Origin: an uncultured Bacteroidales bacterium
GTDB taxonomy: Bacteria; Bacteroidota; Bacteroidia; Bacteroidales; WCHB1-69
Length of the DNA stretch: 64,000 bases
Assembly: GCA_900315705.1 (NCBI GenBank)
Contig: ONAB01000013.1
Span: 1 to 64,000, forward strand
Direction of reading: 5' to 3'
Shown here piece after piece: positions 8,396 through 15,225 of the stretch (position 1 is the stretch's first letter; every line of letters starts with the position of its first letter). The notes beneath the pieces are model-generated. The model was not told where the DNA came from, made no database searches, and saw only the letters and a list, made by a program, of their open reading frames with translations. The translations under genes were made by a program, and so were the position numbers.

Positions 8396-9565
8396 TCAAC
8401 GTATTGGAACCCAATTATTTTCAGCGTCCAAACGATAGCGTCCGAGAGGCAGTTCCAGTACGCTTAGGATAATGTCCCGCCGCAGCAACGTTTTCGGAAT
8501 GTTGACCTCGCAAATCTCCCTATAACGTCGTGTTTGCGGTTCCACGAAAATGTGGCATTCCACCGTATCGGTCTCATCCACCGTAAATTCTGGTCGGCGG
8601 AAAGGATTGATGATGTATGTTTCACGAATCCATACCGCAACGCTGTCCGCATATAACCGCCTGTATTCCTCAATCATGGTGCTGTCAGCCAGCCGATCTA
8701 CATTGAAGTTCAGTTCGAAACTCCCATGGTGACTCCATAATCGGACTTGCCAAGGTTGTATGGTTCCGGTGGATTTGTTGCACCACGGTGTGAAATAGCA
8801 GACGGGGATATCCTGCTTGAACTCCCTGGCAAGTGCTTTACAAACAAAATATTGCTGATTGAGCGCTGCTGTGTCGTGATGCTCAATCGCATAGCAGATG
8901 CTGTCGGCCAACAGCACTAATCTTCCGGTACGGGAGTTGTTTTCCGACACGCCTATTTTCGAAAGATTATCCCAATAGCCAAAAAAACGATAGCCGGGAT
9001 ATCCCAATGTCATTATGCCCATTGGGCTGGTGGACTTTTCTTGGTTACCGCTATTATCTGTGCATTTCAAGTGTCTGGCTGTGAGGTTGGCGACCTCGAA
9101 AAGGTCGTTGATGCATTGGCAGAAATCAGGACGGACGGGCATTGTCCAAACATCCGCTTGGTAGGATTTCAGCGATTTGGTCGCCTCTCTCATCCTTCGC
9201 TGTTGTTCGGCATCATATCCTTTGATATAATGATATTGGATTCTATTTTGAGCAAATAATGCATCCCCGATGTTGGATTTTGCCCGTTTAAGGACAATCA
9301 TACTGTCTTTCACCACAAAGGCATATTCCGGTGGAGTTGGATTAGGCCTGCCCGACATATCAGGAAGAGCAAGGTAGAAAGCCTCGAAAATGTGGCCATT
9401 TTCTCCAAATGTTTGGCGGTAGTCGTCGTACAACAATTCTCGGTAAAGCCTGTCCTGATACTCTGCTCTGCCAAATTCTCTTGCGGGCGTCAGAAACTCC
9501 TGCGCCTGAAGCTTGACCGGACAAAGGAGGATCAAAAGGCAAATGATATGGAACAAGCGTTTCAT
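8396..9565 (-). CDS. Hypothetical secreted protein, 389 residues
   Basis: An exported protein whose signal peptide (MKRLFHIICLLILLCPVKL, cleavage near LQAQ) matches that of the neighbouring 185-residue protein almost residue for residue. The mature part is rich in aromatic residues and Arg, with several cysteines (FCQCINDLFE, LKCTDNSG, VECHIFVEP), and has no motif I recognise. It ends in LPLGRYRLDAENNWVPIR. Codon use is poorer in G/C at third positions than in the core genes, and it contains three CATG words. It probably belongs to the same accessory patch as the toxin-antitoxin pair 10 bp upstream. Confidence 0.75.
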   Translation of the reverse strand: MKRLFHIICLLILLCPVKLQAQEFLTPAREFGRAEYQDRLYRELLYDDYRQTFGENGHIFEAFYLALPDMSGRPNPTPPEYAFVVKDSMIVLKRAKSNIGDALFAQNRIQYHYIKGYDAEQQRRMREATKSLKSYQADVWTMPVRPDFCQCINDLFEVANLTARHLKCTDNSGNQEKSTSPMGIMTLGYPGYRFFGYWDNLSKIGVSENNSRTGRLVLLADSICYAIEHHDTAALNQQYFVCKALAREFKQDIPVCYFTPWCNKSTGTIQPWQVRLWSHHGSFELNFNVDRLADSTMIEEYRRLYADSVAVWIRETYIINPFRRPEFTVDETDTVECHIFVEPQTRRYREICEVNIPKTLLRRDIILSVLELPLGRYRLDAENNWVPIR

Positions 9566-9574
9566 GAAAAATCA

Positions 9575-9883
9575 CTATTTTGTTATTAACCGTGATGGTC
9601 TTATACGAACTACAACAACTACATCATCCTCAATATGAAATATATAAACCCATTTTTTATTATGGGACACCATTCGACATGCTTTTGGGTGATAGCGACG
9701 AATATCAGCGTATTGGCTCGGTTTGTAAAAACCAGCGAAAACAGAGAGCGATAATATTTCATTAAACATGGCATCCAAATATTTCTCTGCACTTTCAAGT
9801 GTCATTCTCGCTCGTAGCCAAGATGTGAGTTCTTCAATATCGGCCCTTGCAGATGGATCCACTTCAACTTTATACGTTCTCAT
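9575..9883 (-). CDS. Type II toxin, RelE/ParE family
   Basis: A 102-residue protein with the RelE/ParE fold signature: an N-terminal strand (TYKVEVDPSARADIEEL), helix hairpin with a basic residue (SWLRARMTLESAEKYLDAM), and C-terminal strands containing SHNKKWVYIFHIEDDVVVVVRI. Members either cut mRNA at the ribosome or poison gyrase; which applies cannot be told. The start overlaps the end of the upstream antitoxin gene by 14 bp, so the pair is translationally coupled in antitoxin-toxin order. The gene carries two CATG words, as expected for a recently acquired module. Confidence 0.82.
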   Translation of the reverse strand: MRTYKVEVDPSARADIEELTSWLRARMTLESAEKYLDAMFNEILSLSVFAGFYKPSQYADIRRYHPKACRMVSHNKKWVYIFHIEDDVVVVVRIRPSRLITK

Positions 9884-10085
9884 ACTTTTTTCTCAGAACG
9901 GTTCTGATTTCATCAAAAAAATCCGAAACGGTTATTCGATTAGACTCACAAGTTGCAGCATCAACGGGTTGACATTCTGCTGAAACACTATCGTTTACAT
10001 TGACGATTTGCTGACCGTAAGATTCAGCAGCTTCCTCTACACGATTCTCTGTGTTTTCATTTGTTAGGTATGGTTTCTTTTTCAT
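9870..10085 (-). CDS. Putative antitoxin of the RelE/ParE pair
   Basis: A 71-residue acidic protein (MKKKPYLTNENTENRVEEAA and on) whose C-terminal segment ITVSDFFDEIRTVLRKKYENV looks like the toxin-embracing helix of small antitoxins. No DNA-binding domain is obvious, so the N-terminal half may be disordered. It overlaps the toxin start by 14 bp. The start at 10085 rather than 10136 is supported by the -7 box at 10110-10117. The antitoxin role is inferred from size, charge and position. Confidence 0.7.
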   Translation of the reverse strand: MKKKPYLTNENTENRVEEAAESYGQQIVNVNDSVSAECQPVDAATCESNRITVSDFFDEIRTVLRKKYENV

Positions 10086-10109
10086 AAGAATGATTTTATA
10101 ATAAGTCCG

Positions 10110-10117
10110 CAAAGATA
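10110..10117 (-). promoter_or_regulatory. Toxin-antitoxin promoter -7 box
   Basis: TATCTTTG on the minus strand, 25 bp upstream of the antitoxin start; the spacing equals that before the 185-residue secreted protein gene. Confidence 0.6.
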
Positions 10118-10210
10118 CAAAATATCCTGAACACAAACCAAACGAAAACGCCGCCGTGAATCCGCGCCATAACGCATCTCCACAACGGCATTCCCTGTAT
10201 TAACGGTTCC

Positions 10211-10238
10211 GTAGAGACGCGGCGCGCCGCGTCTCTAC
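10211..10238. repeat. Perfect 28-bp palindrome without a loop
   Basis: The arm gtagagacgcggcg (10211-10224) is followed directly by its exact reverse complement cgccgcgtctctac (10225-10238). It lies 10 bp beyond the stop of ftcD and between it and the toxin-antitoxin unit. There is no T tract, so it is not a standard terminator. GTAGAGACGCG-type palindromes are known as abundant dispersed repeats in some bacterial genomes; whether it is repeated in this genome cannot be seen here, as only one copy is in the window. Confidence 0.85.
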
Positions 10239-10247
10239 AAATGTCTA

Positions 10248-11945
10248 TTAACCGATCACCTTCTCCGTCTTCTTCATCAGACGGCGTTCGATTTGGTCGG
10301 CCTTCACCACGTAGTCGTGCGCCTTGTTGATCATCATCTCGGCCCACTCCTTGTCTTTCAGCGAGGAGGCGTTGATTTTGACGTTGAGGTAGGCGCCGTG
10401 GACGGCCGCGCGGGCGCAAAGCACGCCAACACCGGCGTCAGAGACGCTGGCGGGGTTGCCCTTGTTGATCATCGCCTCGCAAATCTCGAACACCTTGAAG
10501 GAGGTCTCGATGGTGCGCATCGGCACTTCGGTGGCGTATTTGGTGGCGTCCTGGATGGCCTGCGAACGGGCTTCCTTCTCCTCGGGCGTGCCCTTCGGCA
10601 TACCAAAGGCGTTCATAATCACATTGAAGGCGTTGGTGTCCTCATCCACGAGGGCGAGCAGCTGGTCCTTCACCAATTGACCCTTTTCGGCCCATTCGGA
10701 GAACCAAGCCCATTTGTCGTCCCAACCGGGTTTGTGGGAGGAGAGGTTGGCGACCATCGTGCCGAGGGCGGCGCCGAGGGAGCCCATATAAGCGGAGATG
10801 GAGCCGCCGCCAGGAGCCGGACTTTCAGAAGCCGTCTCGTTGGCGAAACCAGTGCAGGTCATATTGACCAACTTCGGCGTAGTATCCTCTTTCTCAAGCA
10901 GATATTCGATAACCTTTTCTTCGGGATTGAACGGTTTGAGGTCGTCCAGTCCCATGGATTTCACGGCAATCTTCACCATCTCCTTCTCGTCGATGCCGAG
11001 GGAGCGTTTTTGCTTGGCGAGGTAGTATTTGCCGGCTTGGATGAGCACTTTCTTGGGAATCAGACCCACGATTTCGGCGCCGGTGACGCGGATACCGCGC
11101 TTGGCGGCCTTGGCGGTCACCTCGTCGAAGGCGACGTGCAGCGGGGTGGCGTTGATGTCGGTGATGTTCATCGAGACTTGCGCGATGCCGTATTCCTCAA
11201 TGTACCAGCCGATGGCCTTGGTGCCCTTCAGCGTGCCGGGGAGCATCACCACATTGCCGTTCTCGTCGAGCACTTTCTTGCCGGTGATTTTGTTACCCTC
11301 GCGTTTCGGGCGGCCTTTCTCGCGCACGTCGAAGGCGATGGCGTTGGCGCGGCGCGTGGAGGTGGTGTTGAGGTTGTAGTTGACGGCGATGAGGAAGTCG
11401 CGGGCGCCCACAGCAGTGGCACCGCTCTTGGCGACGCTCTCCGTGAACTTGTTGGGACCGAAGTCGGGCTTCCACTCTTTGGAGGTGATGCGCTCCTTCA
11501 GGGCTTCGTACTCACCCTGACGGCAGTTGGCGAGGTTACGGCGCTCGGGTTTGAACGCGGCGTTCTCGTAGCAATAGACGGGGATATTCAGCTCCTTGCC
11601 GACTCTTTCAGCCAGCTGGCGGGCATATTCCACGGTCTCTTCCATCGTGATGTTGGCGATGGGCACGAGCGGGCACACGTCGGTGGCGCCGAAACGCGGG
11701 TGATCGCCGTGGTGGTTGCGCATATCGATGAGCTCTTGGCACTTGGCGATGAGCTTCACGGCGGCATCGACCACATAGTGCGGTTCGCCCACGAAGGTGA
11801 CGACCGTGCGGTTGGTGGTGGCACCGGGATCCACATCCAGCAATGTCACGCCTTCTGCCTGACGAATCACGTCGGCCACTTGGTTGATGATGTCTTGATT
11901 TCTGCCTTCACTGAAATTAGGAACGCATTCGATTAACTGTTTCAT
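10248..11945 (-). CDS. ftcD: Bifunctional glutamate formimidoyltransferase / formimidotetrahydrofolate cyclodeaminase
   Basis: A 565-residue fusion. The N-terminal half (about 1-300) is the formiminotransferase domain, beginning QLIECVPNFSEGRNQDII, with the folate-site motif GDHPRFGATDVCPLVPI. The C-terminal part (about 370-565) is the cyclodeaminase four-helix domain with SPAPGGGSISAYMGSLGAAL. It moves the formimino group from formimino-glutamate to tetrahydrofolate and releases ammonia, the last steps of histidine degradation. No hutH, hutU or hutI is adjacent. Transcription is likely from the -7 box at 11996-12003. Confidence 0.95.
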   Translation of the reverse strand: MKQLIECVPNFSEGRNQDIINQVADVIRQAEGVTLLDVDPGATTNRTVVTFVGEPHYVVDAAVKLIAKCQELIDMRNHHGDHPRFGATDVCPLVPIANITMEETVEYARQLAERVGKELNIPVYCYENAAFKPERRNLANCRQGEYEALKERITSKEWKPDFGPNKFTESVAKSGATAVGARDFLIAVNYNLNTTSTRRANAIAFDVREKGRPKREGNKITGKKVLDENGNVVMLPGTLKGTKAIGWYIEEYGIAQVSMNITDINATPLHVAFDEVTAKAAKRGIRVTGAEIVGLIPKKVLIQAGKYYLAKQKRSLGIDEKEMVKIAVKSMGLDDLKPFNPEEKVIEYLLEKEDTTPKLVNMTCTGFANETASESPAPGGGSISAYMGSLGAALGTMVANLSSHKPGWDDKWAWFSEWAEKGQLVKDQLLALVDEDTNAFNVIMNAFGMPKGTPEEKEARSQAIQDATKYATEVPMRTIETSFKVFEICEAMINKGNPASVSDAGVGVLCARAAVHGAYLNVKINASSLKDKEWAEMMINKAHDYVVKADQIERRLMKKTEKVIG

Positions 11946-11995
11946 ATTTTATATTATTGATTATTAATATTTTATAATAAATACAAGTCAGAGTG

Positions 11996-12003
11996 CAAAT
12001 GTA
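11996..12003 (-). promoter_or_regulatory. ftcD promoter -7 box
   Basis: TACATTTG on the minus strand (TAnnTTTG), 51 bp upstream of ftcD and downstream of the tonB terminator. Confidence 0.6.
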
Positions 12004-12060
12004 ACATTTACTTTGATACAAAAGCATCTTCTTTATATTATTTTAGATGTATAATGGACA

Positions 12061-12092
12061 AAAAAAAAGGCACCGCGGGAAGCAGTGCCTTT
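12061..12092 (-). terminator. Rho-independent terminator after the TonB gene
   Basis: On the minus strand the transcript folds as aaaggcac-loop-gtgccttt followed by a run of eight T. It begins 19 bp after the TonB stop codon and ends transcription before ftcD. Confidence 0.85.
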
Positions 12093-12110
12093 GACAGGTA
12101 TAAAAAGTAA

Positions 12111-12800
12111 TTACATTCTGAAAGTAACGGGGACCGTGTAGAAGCAGCGGACGGGTTTGCCCATATTCTTGCCGGGTTTCCATTTCGGCATAGACATCAC
12201 GCCGCGGACAGCTTCCTTGTCGCAATCGGGGAACAAGGGGACTTTCACCTTGGCGTTGCTGACGCGTCCGTCCTTTTCGACGACGAACTCGACGAGCACG
12301 GTGCCGGTGATGCCGTTGTTACGGGCCACTTCGGGATAGACGATGGATTTCGTCAGGAATGCGTTCAATGCCTCAGGACCGCCAGGGTATTCAGGCATTT
12401 CCTCAGTGAAATGGAGGACGGGCTCTTCGGTCGTCTCCTCTTCCACAAGGCCCACTTCTTCTTCCACGACATCGGCAATCACATCGTCTTCGAACACGTC
12501 CTGCACGAAGCTGATGTCATCCGAGACTTTGATGTTGTCGTCCACCAGGTTCAGCACCACTTCCTGTTGCTGAGCGGGCTGATCTGGGGGAGGAGGAGGG
12601 GTCTGGTCAGTGGCGATGACGTCTTCGTCCGTCACTTGGATGAAATCGTCGTCGGCGATGGTGAAGGTGGGAGCCTTGTCCTCATTGGCAAAGAGCTCAA
12701 AACCAGCATACACCAGTCCCAAGACAATCACAAGACCTACGAGAATGAAGAGTCCTCTCTTATTCTCCAAGTTTCCTTTGTCGTTTTTCTTAGCTAACAT
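12111..12800 (-). CDS. TonB family energy transducer
   Basis: A 229-residue protein with one N-terminal membrane anchor (LFILVGLVIVLGLVYAGFEL, about residues 17-36), an acidic and proline-rich periplasmic spacer (TPPPPPDQPAQQQEVV) and a C-terminal TonB domain (about 150-229; EYPGGPEALNAFL, VYPEVARNNGITGTVLVEF, MPKWKPGKNMGKPV). The domain couples the ExbB/ExbD proton motor to outer-membrane receptors. exbB and exbD are not in the window. It has its own promoter (12847-12854) and terminator, so it is a single-gene unit. Confidence 0.9.
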   Translation of the reverse strand: MLAKKNDKGNLENKRGLFILVGLVIVLGLVYAGFELFANEDKAPTFTIADDDFIQVTDEDVIATDQTPPPPPDQPAQQQEVVLNLVDDNIKVSDDISFVQDVFEDDVIADVVEEEVGLVEEETTEEPVLHFTEEMPEYPGGPEALNAFLTKSIVYPEVARNNGITGTVLVEFVVEKDGRVSNAKVKVPLFPDCDKEAVRGVMSMPKWKPGKNMGKPVRCFYTVPVTFRM

Positions 12801-12846
12801 AATGATGTTATTTTAGGGTGTATAAAAATATCTATTTTTGGAACGG

Positions 12847-12854
12847 CAAAAATA
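12847..12854 (-). promoter_or_regulatory. TonB gene promoter -7 box
   Basis: TATTTTTG on the minus strand, 47 bp upstream of the TonB start. Confidence 0.6.
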
Positions 12855-12896
12855 ATAATTTTATTGTAAAGTCGGAGTTGGATTTGAAAAAAAATT

Positions 12897-13961
12897 TCAA
12901 GGGTGCCAAACACAGCCGCCGCAACTCTCTTTAATGGCTCCCGTCACAGTGTTTAAAGTGTTGATTCTGTGATTTATACGTAGTAAACCAAGGAAGACAA
13001 AGATGAGTGCTTCCTTGAATTCCACGATTCGTTTGTCGGGGACGGTCAGGGTGCCGGGGAAGAGGGCGGAGAGCCGTTGGATGAGGAAGCGGTTCAGGGA
13101 ACCGCCACCCGTGACCAGCAGGGTGCGTGCGCTTTCTGGTAAAGCCTTGGCGATTTGTAGCGCGATGTGCTCCACCACGGTGCGCAGGCCGTCGGCGATG
13201 TGCCCTTTTTGCCGACAAGGTGCCAGCAGGGGCTCGAAATTGGCTTCAAACCACTCCTTCCCCAAGGATTTGGGCCCCGGTATGGTGTAGTAGTCGAGCC
13301 CGTTGAGTTGCTCAAGTAGGTCGGGTAGGCAATGACCGGAGGCGGCCATATTCCCGTCGGCGTCGTAGGCCATTCCTGCGTCGCGGGCCAGCAGGTTGAG
13401 CGCCATATTGCAGGGAGAGATGTCGAAGGCGACGCGCCTGCCGTTTTGGCGGAAGGAGACGTTGGAGAACCCGCCGAGGTTGAGGCAGGCGTCATACTGG
13501 CCGAACAGCAGCTCATCGCCGATGGGCACCAGCGGCGCTCCCTGACCCTGCAAGGCCACGTCCACCACGCGGAAGTCGCTGACGGTGGGGATGCCGGTGC
13601 GGGCGGCGATGACCGCGCCGCTGCCGATTTGTGTGGTCAGGCCCTTGCCAGGCTGGTGGAAAACCGTATGCCCGTGCGAGGCGATGAAGTCGGGACGGGC
13701 GCTGCCGCCGATGAAGGCGTTGACCTCGTCGGCAATCTTTTCGCCGAGGGCGACGTCAAGCCGGCAATACTCCAATGCCGACAACTCTGTGGCGCGGGCC
13801 AGCCGCTCGCGCAACTCGTCAGGGTAGGGGATGGTCTTGGCATCCAGCACCTTGTAGTCCCAATGCCCCTCCTCCATCTCGGAGAAACCGCACCAGGCGA
13901 GGTCCAGGCCGTCGAGCGAGGTGCCCGACATTATGCCGATGCCGGTGGTATAGGGGATCAT
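12897..13961 (-). CDS. anmK: Anhydro-N-acetylmuramic acid kinase
   Basis: A 354-residue sugar kinase of the ASKHA superfamily. The N-terminal phosphate loop IGIMSGTSLDGLDLA (8-22) and the C-terminal LLVTGGGSLNRFLIQRL are diagnostic for AnmK. It converts 1,6-anhydro-MurNAc with ATP and water to MurNAc-6-phosphate in cell-wall recycling. The ATGA overlap with murF (13958-13961) couples it to a cell-wall synthesis gene, a sensible pairing of synthesis and salvage. It ends with a 97-bp gap before the TonB promoter. Confidence 0.95.
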   Translation of the reverse strand: MIPYTTGIGIMSGTSLDGLDLAWCGFSEMEEGHWDYKVLDAKTIPYPDELRERLARATELSALEYCRLDVALGEKIADEVNAFIGGSARPDFIASHGHTVFHQPGKGLTTQIGSGAVIAARTGIPTVSDFRVVDVALQGQGAPLVPIGDELLFGQYDACLNLGGFSNVSFRQNGRRVAFDISPCNMALNLLARDAGMAYDADGNMAASGHCLPDLLEQLNGLDYYTIPGPKSLGKEWFEANFEPLLAPCRQKGHIADGLRTVVEHIALQIAKALPESARTLLVTGGGSLNRFLIQRLSALFPGTLTVPDKRIVEFKEALIFVFLGLLRINHRINTLNTVTGAIKESCGGCVWHP

Positions 13962-15208
13962 TGGAGCAGGGCGCTGAGTTTGTCAAGATGGATGCTGTTC
14001 GAGCCCTTCACCAGCACCATCGAGTGCTGGATGGGAAACAGTTTGAGGTGTTCGTTGAGGACTTCCGTGGTGGGGAAGGCCTTTTCGGGAATCAGGGCGC
14101 AGAACTGGGGCCCGACGAAGAGGGCGTCGATGCCCAATTCCTCGCAGAGGGCGATGATATGGCGGTGCTCTTGTTCGCTGATGGGCCCTAACTCGCGCAT
14201 ATCGCCCAGCACGGCGCGCTTGTGCGGGTGCTCCAGGCGGGCGAGGTTCCGCAGCGCGGCCTCCATACTGGTGGGGTTGGCGTTGTAGTAGTCAGAGATG
14301 ATAGTGTTGGTGCCGATGGTGTTCACCTGCGACCGGTGGTTGGTGGGAGTGTAGTCGGACAGGGCCTGGGCGATGTGCTCCTCCGTCACGCCGAAGAAGC
14401 GGCCGATGGCAGCAGCGGCGAGGAAGTTGTAGATGTTGTAGCTGCCTGTCAGGTGCGTGTCGATCTGGCGGCCAGCGAAGCTGATGCGCAGGAAAGGCGA
14501 CATCGCCGTGATGGCGTTCTCGCCCTCCTCGGCATAGTAAACCACGGTGTCGTAGGCTAAGTCGTTGCGCAGGTACAGGTCGTTGAAATTGACGAAGAGC
14601 GTGCCTCTGTCGCGGATGACGGAGCGGTAGAGGGCCTTCTTGGTGTGGATGATTTCCTCGAAGGAGCCGAAGCCCTCGATGTGGGCCTTGCCCACGTTGG
14701 TGATGAGGCCGTGTGTGGGGCGGGCGATGTTGCAGAGGAATTCGATTTCTCCCGGGTGGTTGGCGCCCATCTCCACGATGGCTATCTCGTCGTCGGGGCG
14801 GATGGAGAGCAGCGTGAGCGGCACTCCGATGTGGTTGTTGAGATTGCCTTTGGTGCAGGCGGTGCGGAACTGCGACTGCAGCACGGCGTGCACCAGCTCC
14901 TTGGTGGTGGTTTTGCCGTTGGTGCCGGTGATGCCGATGACGGGAATGTGGAGCTGCTGGCGGTGGTGCTGCGCCAATTCCTGGAGCGTTTTCAGCGTGT
15001 CGTCCACCACGATGCAGTGGTCGTGGCCTTCCAGCTCGTGGTTTTCGGTCACCACGAAGGCCGCGCCGTTTTCGAGGGCCTGCAGGGCGAACTGGTTGCC
15101 GTCGAAATGTTCGCCCTTGAGGCAGAAGAAGAGACTGTCGGGCACGATGGCGCGAGTGTCGGTGCACACCACGGGGTGCTGGAGGTAGGTGTTGTATAGT
15201 TCGGTCAT
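13958..15208 (-). CDS. murF: UDP-N-acetylmuramoyl-tripeptide--D-alanyl-D-alanine ligase MurF
   Basis: A 416-residue Mur ligase. The ATP loop is GITGTNGKTTT (92-102); the TTKELV that follows and the middle motif EMGANHPGEIEFLC are typical of MurF. The C-terminal domain holds DYYNANPTSMEAALRNL, where the D-x-Y-N-A-N-P-x-S motif is specific to MurF among Mur ligases. It adds D-Ala-D-Ala to UDP-MurNAc-tripeptide in the cytoplasm. It overlaps anmK by 4 bp and starts 18 bp after the MmeI-like gene; it is not in a classical dcw cluster here. Confidence 0.96.
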   Translation of the reverse strand: MTELYNTYLQHPVVCTDTRAIVPDSLFFCLKGEHFDGNQFALQALENGAAFVVTENHELEGHDHCIVVDDTLKTLQELAQHHRQQLHIPVIGITGTNGKTTTKELVHAVLQSQFRTACTKGNLNNHIGVPLTLLSIRPDDEIAIVEMGANHPGEIEFLCNIARPTHGLITNVGKAHIEGFGSFEEIIHTKKALYRSVIRDRGTLFVNFNDLYLRNDLAYDTVVYYAEEGENAITAMSPFLRISFAGRQIDTHLTGSYNIYNFLAAAAIGRFFGVTEEHIAQALSDYTPTNHRSQVNTIGTNTIISDYYNANPTSMEAALRNLARLEHPHKRAVLGDMRELGPISEQEHRHIIALCEELGIDALFVGPQFCALIPEKAFPTTEVLNEHLKLFPIQHSMVLVKGSNSIHLDKLSALLQ

Positions 15209-15225
15209 ATCAGGAGATTATTGAA

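Noticed and set aside
10293-11936. A 547-codon open frame opposite ftcD
   Set aside because: Shadow of a fully recognised bifunctional enzyme.
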